Below, one piece after another: positions 17,331 through 25,444 of a DNA stretch of 64,000 nucleotides (the stretch's first letter is position 1; each line of letters begins with the position of its first letter). Both the position numbers and the translations under genes were made by a program. This DNA is from Clostridium sp. (GTDB lineage: Bacteria; Bacillota; Clostridia; Lachnospirales; Lachnospiraceae), in contig JAMPFF010000008.1 in NCBI GenBank assembly GCA_023664605.1, positions 26,494 through 90,493 of the forward strand, given 5' to 3'. The notes below the pieces were generated by a model that saw nothing but the letters and a program-made list of their open reading frames with translations, searched no databases and was not told where the DNA came from.

Positions 17331-17870
17331 ATGAGAAAGAAGATTACCTTTGATTATTATATCCTGTTGTTTTTTCTGGTTTCTTTTTGGGGATGGATGT
17401 GGGAAGTGTGCATCTATCTGGTACGGGAGAAACGGTTTGTCAACCGCGGCATTACAATAGGACCGTGGCTGCCTATCTACGGGGCAGGCGCGCTGCTTTT
17501 GTATTTGATTCTTCGTAAACAGGCAAAGAAGCCGGTGCGCGTTTTTTTCCTTTCCATGATTATCTGCTCCGTTTTAGAATACGCAAGCGGCTGTTTTCTG
17601 GAAAAAATGTGGGGCGTTAAATGGTGGGATTACAGCGATATGTTCTTAAATCTGAACGGTCATATCTGCCTTATAAGCTGCCTGATGTTCGGCGTCGGGG
17701 GCGTCTTTTTGATGTCATTTCTCCTACCTGTTTATACGGCGTTATATCATAAGATACCAGTGAAAGTAAGGGGAGCTGTCAGTGTGCTTTTACTGCTTCT
17801 ATTTGTCGCGGACGCGGCGTACAGTGCGGATATCCCGCATATGGGACGCGGAATAACGTATCGGGGGTGA
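17331..17870 (+). CDS. CmpB-like putative ABC-transporter (type IV) membrane protein
   Basis: A 179-residue protein with about five helices and the family landmarks WGWMWEVCIYL near the start, then NRGITIGPWLPIYGAGALLL and SVLEYASGCFLEKMWGVKWWDYSD. These belong to the PF06541 family, often labelled putative ABC transporter permease though transport is unproven. It is 42 bases after the exporter genes, possibly cotranscribed. Confidence 0.85.
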   Translation: MRKKITFDYYILLFFLVSFWGWMWEVCIYLVREKRFVNRGITIGPWLPIYGAGALLLYLILRKQAKKPVRVFFLSMIICSVLEYASGCFLEKMWGVKWWDYSDMFLNLNGHICLISCLMFGVGGVFLMSFLLPVYTALYHKIPVKVRGAVSVLLLLLFVADAAYSADIPHMGRGITYRG

Positions 17871-17887
17871 GTTCTCCTTTTTTGGAA

Positions 17888-17916
17888 TTGTGTACCTGTT
17901 AAAAATGGGTTATAAT
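17888..17916 (+). promoter_or_regulatory. Sigma-A promoter for the small gene at 17954
   Basis: TTGTGT (17888-17893) and TATAAT (17911-17916) are separated by 17 bases, placed 38 bases before the start codon of the downstream gene. Confidence 0.6.
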
Positions 17917-17953
17917 GATGTCAACAAAGCGGGATTTGTTGGGGGAAAACACG

Positions 17954-18205
17954 ATGAAGATGTGGAAAAGCAGAACATGGCAACATGAAACAACGGGCTT
18001 TGATGGAAGCGCTACTTTATTTGGTGTCAATATATTTGATTACAAGTGGCAGAACACGCACAAATCTGTCACAGTTCGAGACCCTTTATATAATCAAGAA
18101 CATGAATTTCATATCTATACAGTTATTATTGATGGACAGGAGAAAGAATTTGCTGCTGGGGAATTTAGCAACTGTGTTTGGGGATTTTATCTCTTGAAGT
18201 ATTGA
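17954..18205 (+). CDS. Small hypothetical protein, 83 residues
   Basis: I do not recognise this protein. It starts MKMWKSRTWQHETTGFDGS, is soluble, aromatic-rich and beta-like (HEFHIYTVIIDGQEKEFAAG). ATG 17954 follows GGGGG at a good distance; the longer frame from 17915 overlaps the promoter and has no ribosome site. It has its own TTGTGT/TATAAT promoter and marks the left edge of the A+T-rich island. Confidence 0.6.
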   Translation: MKMWKSRTWQHETTGFDGSATLFGVNIFDYKWQNTHKSVTVRDPLYNQEHEFHIYTVIIDGQEKEFAAGEFSNCVWGFYLLKY

Positions 18206-18385
18206 GTTATACAAATCTTGTTTACAGAACGGCAAATAGTAGCACTTTTTCCAAAAGAGTGTAAAATAAAAAAGAAACGAGCAGTCCGCTTGATAAAAAA
18301 ACTGTACGGTGAAAACCCATTTTTTTATGCATGATTGTATTGAAAGAGTGAGGTTTTGTCAAAAATAGAAATAGCAAAAAAGATA

Positions 18386-18414
18386 TTGATTATTTTCAAT
18401 GAATTGCATATAAT
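18386..18414 (+). promoter_or_regulatory. Sigma-A promoter of a small RNA gene
   Basis: TTGATT (18386-18391) and a perfect TATAAT (18409-18414) are separated by 17 bases. Transcription should start near 18421, exactly where the first hairpin of the small RNA begins. No ORF with a ribosome site follows. Confidence 0.65.
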
Positions 18415-18420
18415 AAAAGC

Positions 18421-18546
18421 ACAGATAGAAATATCTGTACAGCGGTTAGAGCGTCCAATGAAAATGCTCGTTTAAAAGCGGTTAGATTGTCCGATAAAAA
18501 CAATCGTTTAATAGTAGTGGATGGAGTTGCCCCATCCACTTTTTCC
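18421..18546 (+). ncRNA. Small RNA with two covarying 36-nt tandem repeats
   Basis: A short transcription unit of about 125 bases. It starts with the hairpin ACAGATA-GAAA-TATCTGT (18421-18438), followed by two exact-length tandem repeats (18441-18476 and 18477-18512), then terminator AGTGGATGG (18516-18524) with CCATCCACT (18532-18540) and a T-run. In each repeat GAGCG/TGCTC or GATTG/CAATC forms a stem round the loop TCCRATRAAAA. Two base pairs differ by compensatory changes on both sides and a third by a G-U to G-C change, so the fold is selected. The 36-base period recalls ToxI-like type III antitoxins, but no ToxN-like gene is adjacent. Confidence 0.6.
18516..18546 (+). terminator. Terminator of the small RNA gene
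   Basis: AGTGGATGG (18516-18524) and CCATCCACT (18532-18540) form a perfect 9-bp stem with loop AGTTGCC, followed by TTTTT interrupted by CC. Confidence 0.85.
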
Positions 18547-18591
18547 TTTAATAATTTATGATATAAAATGAGCAAAGCTACCTTGATATTT

Positions 18592-18625
18592 AGGTAGCTC
18601 AGCTGGTAGGATATGCGATTTTAGA
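18592..18625 (+). other. Decayed tRNA 5' half (D-arm-like sequence)
   Basis: GGTAGCTCAGCTGGTAGG (18593-18610) matches bacterial tRNA bases 6-24, including TAGCTCAGCTGGTAG. Pairing is broken after that (GCTC should meet GAGC but GATA is present), and no anticodon or T-arm follows, so it is not a working tRNA. It overlaps the end of the YjzC-like gene. It could mark an old integration site beside the island, or be coincidence. Confidence 0.35.
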
Positions 18626-18802
18626 GTTTGCCAGACTTATTATTTGTGGATCGTTCATCACATAAGTCTGACCTGCTTTCTGTGTTGGGGGCATTGGCTC
18701 ACCTTTAACAACAGTAACCGCTTTGTTAAGTTTTCTGCCACGAGGTCCAATAACGCCATATTGTCCAGAAGCAGGGGCTTTTTCCCCTGGTTTAAGTGTC
18801 AT
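18599..18802 (-). CDS. YjzC-like small protein
   Basis: A 67-residue basic protein beginning MTLKPGEKAPASGQYGVIGP and continuing GEPMPPTQKAGQTYV. The pattern (F/L-x-PG-x-KAP-x-SG-x-Y, then G-x-x-x-PPT) resembles the small YjzC family of unknown function. ATG 18802 follows GAAAGGAGG. The last 12 residues are encoded across the tRNA-like sequence, so the C-terminus may have been altered by an insertion. Confidence 0.6.
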   Translation of the reverse strand: MTLKPGEKAPASGQYGVIGPRGRKLNKAVTVVKGEPMPPTQKAGQTYVMNDPQIISLANSKIAYPTS

Positions 18803-18988
18803 AAGAAATCCTCCTTTCTCGTTATCAGCACTCGAAATAAATGAGTGCTGATAATAAATTAACACTAAATATAGACATTGTCAATAAAAAAACACTATAA
18901 TTTGAAAATTATGCTGATTTTTTATTATATTTGTGATAGAGTATAAGTAATAATTTTTGAAGATATTTTATCAAACACGAGGTGTAGT

Positions 18989-21763
18989 ATGACCGAAGCA
19001 GAAAAAAGAACCGCCGCTACAAAGTTTTATAATGACTGGCATGGCATAGGAGATGAGAAAAGTGACTGCCAGCGATTTTGGATTGAATTTCTCAGTAATG
19101 TTCTGGGTATTGAAGATGTTACACAGAAAATTATTTTTGAAAAGCGTGTGGTAGTGGATGGTCAGACTAAATTTATTGATGTTTATATACCGGAAACACG
19201 GGTTTTAATAGAACAAAAAAGTATAGATAAGGATTTAGGCAAGAAAATGCCGCAGTCAGACGGAAACCTACGGACACCTTTTGAGCAGGCACGCAATTAT
19301 GCTCAGTGGATGATACCAAATGAAACGCCATTATGGATTGTGACTTGTAATTTTAAGTCTTTTGAAATCCACGATATGAATAAGCCAAATGAACAGCCTT
19401 TGGTAGTCTTGCTTGAAGAAGTGCGTAATAAGCTTCCGCTGTTTGATTTTATGTTTAAAGAGGATGTCAAGGAACTATCCCGCGAAATGGAAATATCCGT
19501 CAAGGCGGGCGAAATTGTAGGAATACTTTACGATAAACTGCTTGCACAGTATAAAGAGCCGGATGCACAGTCATATAAAAGTCTAAACGCATTATGTGTA
19601 CGACTTGTATTCTGCTTGTATGCAGAGGATGCAGGCATTTTTGGTTCGCACATGATGTTTCATGACTATTTGAAAGATATTCCGGTCAATAGTTTCAGAA
19701 AGGCGCTTGTGGAACTGTTTAAGGTTTTGGATACGCAGATAAAGAATAGAGATAAGTATTTAGCAGAGGATAATCCCCAATTAGCTGCTTTTCCATATGT
19801 CAATGGTGGTTTATTTGCAGATGAAACGATAGAAATACCGCCTTTTACAGAAGAAATAAAAAGTCTGCTTTTGGATAAAGCAAGTGCAGATTTTGATTGG
19901 TCAGATATCAGCCCGACTATTTTTGGTGCAGTGTTTGAAAGCACGTTAAATCCTGAAACCCGTAGAAACGGTGGAATGCACTATACTTCTATTGAAAATA
20001 TCCATAAGGTCATAGACCCTCTGTTTTTGAATGAACTCAAAAATGAATTGGATGAAATAAAGAAGATTGATGTGGAGCGAACAAAAAAGGCGAAGTTAAA
20101 TGCTTTTCAAGTGAAAATTGCCGGATTAAAGTTTCTTGACCCGGCATGTGGTTCAGGAAACTTTTTGACAGAAACGTATATTTCATTACGCAGATTAGAA
20201 AATGAAGTTCTTAACGAGTTGCAGGGTGGACAGATTGTATGGGGAGAGGCTTTTAACCCAATACAGGTGTCAATCGGTCAGTTTTATGGAATTGAAATTA
20301 ATGATTTTGCCGTAACGGTCGCAAAAACTGCATTATGGATTGCAGAAAGCCAGATGATGAAAGAAACGGAAGATATTGTCCATGTGAGTCTTGATTTTCT
20401 CCCTTTGAAATCTTATGCGAATATCGTTGAGGAAAATGCACTTCGAATTGATTGGGAAAGCGTAGTACCGAAACAGGAATTGGATTATATAATGGGCAAT
20501 CCGCCGTTTGTTGGGGCAAGATTGATGACACCATCACAAAAACAGGATATAGCATATGTATTTGGTAGATTGAAAGGTTCTGGTAATTTGGATTATGTGT
20601 CTGCATGGTATAAAAAATCAGGAGAAATGATGCAAGGCACAAATATAAAAACAGCACTGGTTTCAACTAATTCAATAACGCAAGGCGAACCAGCCGCAAT
20701 ATTGTGGAAGAACCTATTTGGCAGCGGTATAGAAATCTTTTTTGCATATAGGACATTTAGATGGGATAGTGAAGCAAAAATTAAAGCCCATGTGCATTGT
20801 GTTATTATTGGATTTGTAGCAAATTTACAATTAAAGGAAAGAAAAATTTATTGCAATAATAGTTGTACATCTGTTAATTACATAAATGAATATTTATTAG
20901 ATGCTCCGAGTGTTACAATATTCAGTAGAAAGAAACCGTTATGTCAGGTACCGGAAATGGTGTTTGGAAATATGCCAAATGACGGTGGACATTTATCTGA
21001 TTATTCAGATGAACAAAAGAATGAAATAATCAATAAATATCCGCAAGCTTCCCAATTTTTCAAGCAGTACTTAGGTGCAAGAGAATTTTTACATGGAGAA
21101 AACCGATGGTGTCTTTGGTTAATTGATGCTGAACCAAGTATTATGAAACAAATTCCGCCAGTGCTAAATGCTATATCGGCAGTTAAAGAAATGCGTGAAA
21201 AAAGCGATAGGGAAGCAACAAAAAAACTTGCTATGACACCACAGTTATTTGGAGAAATTAGACAGCCGGATAGTGACTATCTTATTATTCCTAGACATTC
21301 TTCAGAAAACCGCAGATATATTCCTATTGGTTATGTATCTAAAGAGATTATCTGTGGAGATGCAAATATGTTAATTCCAAGTGCATCGCTTTATATATTT
21401 GGTGTTATGATGTCCAATATTCATAACGCATGGGTAAGAGCAGTATGTGGTAGAATAAAGAGTGATTACAGATATTCAGCAAATATAGTTTACAACAATT
21501 TTCCATGGTGCAATCCTACCGATGAGCAGCGGCAGAAAATAGAGCAAACTGCGCAGGCGATATTAGATGCGAGAAACTTGTACCCTGAAAGCAGTCTTGC
21601 TGATTTATACGATGAACTCACTATGCCGCCGGAACTGAGAAAAGCGCATATGCAGAATGATAAAGCAGTCATGCAGGCGTACGGGTTTTCTATAAAAGAT
21701 ACAACAGAGGAAAGCTGTGTGGCGGAATTGATGAAGCTATATCAGAAAATGACAACTGCGTGA
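18989..21763 (+). CDS. MmeI-like type IIL restriction-modification enzyme
   Basis: A 924-residue single-chain enzyme, close to the roughly 919 residues of MmeI. The N-terminal PD-(D/E)XK nuclease is seen as FIDVYIP (D64) and LIEQKS (E75, K77), matching the D-(x)9-ExK spacing of MmeI. The helical connector is followed by an N6-adenine methyltransferase with motif I DPACGSGNF (about residue 385) and motif IV NPPF (about 504). The last 350 residues form the target-recognition domain. Enzymes of this kind methylate one strand and cut about 20 bases away, with no separate nuclease or methylase gene. It appears intact and is first in a likely three-gene A+T-rich unit. Confidence 0.88.
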   Translation: MTEAEKRTAATKFYNDWHGIGDEKSDCQRFWIEFLSNVLGIEDVTQKIIFEKRVVVDGQTKFIDVYIPETRVLIEQKSIDKDLGKKMPQSDGNLRTPFEQARNYAQWMIPNETPLWIVTCNFKSFEIHDMNKPNEQPLVVLLEEVRNKLPLFDFMFKEDVKELSREMEISVKAGEIVGILYDKLLAQYKEPDAQSYKSLNALCVRLVFCLYAEDAGIFGSHMMFHDYLKDIPVNSFRKALVELFKVLDTQIKNRDKYLAEDNPQLAAFPYVNGGLFADETIEIPPFTEEIKSLLLDKASADFDWSDISPTIFGAVFESTLNPETRRNGGMHYTSIENIHKVIDPLFLNELKNELDEIKKIDVERTKKAKLNAFQVKIAGLKFLDPACGSGNFLTETYISLRRLENEVLNELQGGQIVWGEAFNPIQVSIGQFYGIEINDFAVTVAKTALWIAESQMMKETEDIVHVSLDFLPLKSYANIVEENALRIDWESVVPKQELDYIMGNPPFVGARLMTPSQKQDIAYVFGRLKGSGNLDYVSAWYKKSGEMMQGTNIKTALVSTNSITQGEPAAILWKNLFGSGIEIFFAYRTFRWDSEAKIKAHVHCVIIGFVANLQLKERKIYCNNSCTSVNYINEYLLDAPSVTIFSRKKPLCQVPEMVFGNMPNDGGHLSDYSDEQKNEIINKYPQASQFFKQYLGAREFLHGENRWCLWLIDAEPSIMKQIPPVLNAISAVKEMREKSDREATKKLAMTPQLFGEIRQPDSDYLIIPRHSSENRRYIPIGYVSKEIICGDANMLIPSASLYIFGVMMSNIHNAWVRAVCGRIKSDYRYSANIVYNNFPWCNPTDEQRQKIEQTAQAILDARNLYPESSLADLYDELTMPPELRKAHMQNDKAVMQAYGFSIKDTTEESCVAELMKLYQKMTTA

Positions 21764-21801
21764 AAATATTATCTACATTTTTGGATGAAAGGAAAATGCA
21801 A

Positions 21802-23799
21802 ATGAATATTGTCGGACAGATAATTAATGGATATTTATTTGAAGAGGCTCTTGGAAGCGGAAGTTTTGGTGATGTATATAGGGTATCAAAAAGCGACAAA
21901 AAGTATGCGGCAAAAGTTTTGTCGGAAACGTATATATTAGATGAATTTAAAAACGAACAGAATCGAATCACTAGGGAAATTGATGTCTTAAAAAATGTAA
22001 AGGGAAAAAATTTGATTCAGTATCAAGAGGATTTTTATTTTGAAAATGAATTTGGCATTATGGAGTATGTCATTGTAATGGAATATTTTGAAGGTATAAC
22101 TTTAAGAAATTTTCTGAAAACAGACACTTCGCTTGATACCTTGATTCATATATTTGTAGATATTTTAAATGGAGTAAAGGATTTACATAACACTATCATT
22201 GAAAATGAGGGCATTATTCATAGAGATTTAAAGCCGGATAACATAATGGTTGATGAAAAATTGAATGTTAAAATTATTGATTATGGATTAAGCAAGATTA
22301 TAGATTTTTCATCGATAACGTCAACAGGAATGCAAATCGGATCGCCATTATATATGTCACCAGAACAATTAAAGGACAGCAAACACATTGACTATAGAGC
22401 TGATATATATGCATTAGGAATTATTTTATACGAAATGATGACAAAGAACATTCCATATAAGGCAGCAACATTGCCTGAATTGTTGTTGAAAATATTGAAT
22501 GATCCCATTATTCCGCCTAAACAGTACAACCCGAACATTAGTGACGGAGTAGAGCGCATTATATTCAAAGCGACTGCAAAAGAGCCGTATGCGCGTTTTC
22601 AGACAGTCGATGAGTTTATAGATGCTTTTGGTAAAAAGAATATCCAAGAAGAATTGGTAACGGTGGGAAAATATTATGCGTGGATATATCGTGAGAAAGA
22701 TGTTACAGAACAATTTGAAAAAGTAAATAAGGCAGATATTATTTATCCTATCCATGTTCAAAATTGGATGAAAAATTTACATATGTATTTTGCAAAAAAT
22801 AGTTTTCAAAATGTAATAATTGATCCATCTACCCAAAGATTGTCATATGTTGCATTTGCCAATACAAAGGGGCTTGTGGATTTACCTTATTCACCGGATA
22901 AAGGAGTCATTTCCTTAGAATATTTACATAATCCTCAAAAGCGCAAAGAATATATAGATACATGGTATTCTACAGTTTCTATGGGTCATAAATTGGTATT
23001 ACCATATCACTATATTAGTAATACGGATTATCCAGTGGAAAAAATAGATGATTGGATAAAAATAAACATTCAATTGATTGATGAAAGCTTACAAGTAGTG
23101 GATGAAGGAAAAGAGAAATATGCAATGATATCAATAGGACTTAGTCATTTGGTATTTCAAGCGGATAGGATATTGTCTTATTTTGTTCATGCACAAGTAG
23201 ATGGATTTATTGTACAGGTTTCTGATATGAAACAGTTGAATGAACAGTCATTAGGAAGTTATCTTGATTTTATGATTAATTTGCAGAAGTATACAAACAA
23301 GCCTGTGATTGCATTAAAAGTACCGATACCTTTGGGGCTGTCATTGATTACGAAAGGAATACATGGCTTTTCATTAGGATTGGCAAGTATTGATTATTTT
23401 GACGAGCAATATATAAAAGAAGAAAAAGATTCATTTAATTTATACTCAAAATTCTATTTTCCGCAAGTATTATCATTTTTGACCTATCCTAAAAAGGATA
23501 CTTTTGCGTTTGAGCAGCTTTATAATTATTTTGGTGGTTGCAATTGTAGGTGGTGTAGTGGAAAAACCGCAATTGAAATTGGTACTGGCGATAAAGGAAT
23601 ACAGCTACATCATTGGCAGATGATGTTAGAAGAAGTTAATAAAGTAAATGAATATGCAGGAAATAAGAAAATTTCTTATTTGAAAGGAAGAATAGAATCT
23701 GCTTTAGATAATCTTGATGCGATACCTAGAGAAATTTTGGGAAGTCAAAAAAATACGGACTATTATAAACTATTGAAAAATCTAAAAAGAATAATTTAA
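21802..23799 (+). CDS. Ser/Thr protein kinase fused to an unrecognised C-terminal domain with CxCxxC motif
   Basis: Residues 1-275 are a Hanks-type kinase with all key motifs: GSGSFGDV, YAAKVL (Lys), IIHRDLKPDNIM, IIDYGLSK (DYG for DFG) and MSPEQL. No PASTA or membrane segment follows. The remaining 390 residues are unlike usual kinase tails and read as an alternating beta/alpha barrel-like domain (KLVLPYHYIS, YAMISIGLSHL, VDGFIVQVSD, KPVIALKVP). It ends with GGCNCRWCSG and LHHWQMM, reminiscent of the zinc site of tRNA-guanine transglycosylase/DpdA proteins, although the expected later His is missing. ATG 21802 has AAAGG upstream; a GTG at 21760 would overlap the restriction gene. Confidence 0.75.
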   Translation: MNIVGQIINGYLFEEALGSGSFGDVYRVSKSDKKYAAKVLSETYILDEFKNEQNRITREIDVLKNVKGKNLIQYQEDFYFENEFGIMEYVIVMEYFEGITLRNFLKTDTSLDTLIHIFVDILNGVKDLHNTIIENEGIIHRDLKPDNIMVDEKLNVKIIDYGLSKIIDFSSITSTGMQIGSPLYMSPEQLKDSKHIDYRADIYALGIILYEMMTKNIPYKAATLPELLLKILNDPIIPPKQYNPNISDGVERIIFKATAKEPYARFQTVDEFIDAFGKKNIQEELVTVGKYYAWIYREKDVTEQFEKVNKADIIYPIHVQNWMKNLHMYFAKNSFQNVIIDPSTQRLSYVAFANTKGLVDLPYSPDKGVISLEYLHNPQKRKEYIDTWYSTVSMGHKLVLPYHYISNTDYPVEKIDDWIKINIQLIDESLQVVDEGKEKYAMISIGLSHLVFQADRILSYFVHAQVDGFIVQVSDMKQLNEQSLGSYLDFMINLQKYTNKPVIALKVPIPLGLSLITKGIHGFSLGLASIDYFDEQYIKEEKDSFNLYSKFYFPQVLSFLTYPKKDTFAFEQLYNYFGGCNCRWCSGKTAIEIGTGDKGIQLHHWQMMLEEVNKVNEYAGNKKISYLKGRIESALDNLDAIPREILGSQKNTDYYKLLKNLKRII

Positions 23800-23819
23800 A
23801 AGCAAAGCAGGTGCGATAT

Positions 23820-24458
23820 ATGTTTGTAAACGAAAAAGCATTGGTAGAAAAATTAGTTCTTGATTTACAGGAAAGATTTGGAACACATTATATTGTACGA
23901 GAATTACAGAGCGGAAATAATATTGCGGATATTGTTTATTCAACTGAAATAAACAGAAGCAATATTGTGTTTGATGAATATTTTAATGCATATTATTATT
24001 TTAGTGATATTTATAATAATAAAAAAGTCAATTTGGAAAATGTCAAAATTGCAGATGAAAAAATCGGTAAGAAATTTTATCACTTTCTTCGGGAACTAGA
24101 AGATATGGGATATGTACAAATCAATGGTAACTATATTACTTCTGTAAAAAAGGTAGATGCTGTTACTAAAAATTTTATTGCTGTAGAAGCGAAAATTTCT
24201 GATTGGAAATCAGGATTGGAGCAAGCAATCCGATATAAACAATATGCAAATGAAGTGTATGTTGCGTTAAGCTCTGAGTATATCTCCAAAGTTGATAGGC
24301 AGCAATTTAAAGACTTGAACATTGGTTTAATGAGCGTTTCTTCTGGTAAACTTAAAATATCCCTTAGAGCAAAAAAGCAATCTGTTGAAAAGTTGGATAT
24401 CCAATATTATATTGCAGATCGATTTTTGAAGCAATTACAATTATTGGAAATTATATAA
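23820..24458 (+). CDS. Putative PD-(D/E)XK-type nuclease or restriction-like protein
   Basis: 212 residues from ATG 23820 (a GTG at 23811 has no ribosome site). NIADIVY (about residue 35) and FIAVEAKISDWKSGLEQAIR (about 119-138) give the D...ExK signature of a restriction-endonuclease fold. They are followed by YKQYANEVYVAL, the usual Q-x-x-x-Y helix and strand. The middle region may be a winged-helix insert (FYHFLRELEDMGYVQINGN). It is 20 bases after the kinase gene and probably cotranscribed. Exact family not recognised. Confidence 0.6.
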   Translation: MFVNEKALVEKLVLDLQERFGTHYIVRELQSGNNIADIVYSTEINRSNIVFDEYFNAYYYFSDIYNNKKVNLENVKIADEKIGKKFYHFLRELEDMGYVQINGNYITSVKKVDAVTKNFIAVEAKISDWKSGLEQAIRYKQYANEVYVALSSEYISKVDRQQFKDLNIGLMSVSSGKLKISLRAKKQSVEKLDIQYYIADRFLKQLQLLEII

Positions 24459-24658
24459 ACTTAAATGGAATAATTGCTTAATATCTAGATCCGATTAAAA
24501 CGGTTATTGGGTGGATATAAGTTATTATTGGACTTTTATGTTTTAATTCTTCAAATAGAAAACATTTCAATCAGTTACCATCTCTCGTTTATTTTGTGTT
24601 ATAATGTTTTATGTGGTTTTGTTTCCCCATTTTCCCTTATCAGGGTTCATAACGCCCT
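24459..24658. other. A+T-rich gap after the island
   Basis: No gene is seen. TATAAT occurs at 24600-24605 without a convincing -35 box. The remaining part of the interval before the HD gene is taken up by the broken ORF at 24659. Confidence 0.3.
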
Positions 24659-24859
24659 ATGAGAAGATATAACACAAGGGAAACGATAAAGGAAAGTTAA
24701 TCCACAATAAATTTAGTAGAGCAAGTCGCAAGACTTGGCTCTTATGCAAGGGTTAGCGGAGATTTTAATAACATTTTACAACGGCTAATGCTTCCCTTAA
24801 AAAGTGTCAAATCACAACCGGAGTTTATGGAGATAGAGAGATGGTTTATACATCAATGA
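24659..24859 (+). pseudogene. Broken ORF with an in-frame TAA
   Basis: From ATG 24659 the frame reads MRRYNTRETIKES, a TAA at 24698, and then 52 further sense codons to TGA 24857. The second part has protein-like composition (LVEQVARLGSYARVSGDFNN, then LKSVKSQPEFMEIERW). It overlaps the start of the HD gene by 19 bases. It looks like a small gene inactivated by one stop, or the tail of a deleted gene. Family not recognised. A hairpin with a GCAA tetraloop lies at 24718-24742. Confidence 0.35.
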
Positions 24860-25275
24860 CGATTAAGGCTATGAAATATGCCTATGAAGCACATTTAGGA
24901 CAAGTGGATTACAATAATGTTCCATATATTTTTCACCCATATCATTTAGCGGAGCAGATGGAAGAAGAAAAATCCTGCACAGTCGCATTGCTGCATGATG
25001 TCATTGAAGATACGGACACTACATTAGATGATTTAAAATTGGAATTTCCCGATGATATTGTTGAGGCAGTGGCACTTTTAACACATGACGAGACAGTTGA
25101 CTATTTTGATTATATAAAAATTCTCAAGAATAACCCTATTGCACGAAAAGTTAAATTAGCGGATTTAGAACACAATTCTGATGAAAGTAGAGCTGTAGGG
25201 TGCAGCTTGTCAGAAGATGAACAAATTTATTGGAAAGAAAAGTATGCAAAAGCGAAGATGATTTTGCTTAACTAA
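24841..25275 (+). CDS. HD-domain hydrolase, small alarmone hydrolase-like
   Basis: 144 residues of a stand-alone RelA/SpoT-type HD domain: IFHPYHLAEQM, then VALLHDVIEDTD with the HD pair, and VKLADLEHNSD near the end. No synthetase, TGS or ACT domain is present. Such small proteins include (p)ppGpp hydrolases of the SAH/MESH1 kind. Its start lies inside the end of the broken ORF. It lies next to the restriction-kinase unit, but a functional link is only a guess. Confidence 0.8.
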   Translation: MVYTSMTIKAMKYAYEAHLGQVDYNNVPYIFHPYHLAEQMEEEKSCTVALLHDVIEDTDTTLDDLKLEFPDDIVEAVALLTHDETVDYFDYIKILKNNPIARKVKLADLEHNSDESRAVGCSLSEDEQIYWKEKYAKAKMILLN

Positions 25276-25294
25276 ATTCCCGTTTTTGGACACA

Positions 25295-25326
25295 AATGCT
25301 TCTGGCGGCTGCTGGAAGCATTTTTT
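25295..25326 (+). terminator. Intrinsic terminator after the HD hydrolase gene
   Basis: AATGCTTC (25295-25302) pairs with GAAGCATT (25315-25322), followed by TTTTTT. Confidence 0.8.
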
Positions 25327-25407
25327 ATGCAAAGGAAGCAGGAATCATATCTTCAAAAATCTCCCCAATCCCCTATCCAATCCTCCCGCAGTCACGTTAT
25401 ACTTATT

Positions 25408-25421
25408 AGAAAGCGCTTTCA
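25408..25421 (+). promoter_or_regulatory. CcpA cre-like operator before the first ECF sigma gene
   Basis: AGAAAGCGCTTTCA contains the palindrome GAAAGCGCTTTC and fits the catabolite-repression element consensus except for the first base. It lies 23 bases before the start codon of the sigma gene, so carbon-catabolite repression is plausible. Confidence 0.5.
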
Positions 25422-25444
25422 AAAACAGCAGAAAGGAGGTTTCC

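Noticed and set aside
18421-18546. CRISPR array
   Set aside because: The 36-base units are directly adjacent with no spacers, only two exist, and no cas genes are present.
18592-18660. Intact tRNA gene
   Set aside because: Only the D-arm-like half matches; acceptor, anticodon and T arms do not form.
24718-24742. Intrinsic terminator in the gap before the HD gene
   Set aside because: The hairpin with GCAA loop has no T-tract after it.
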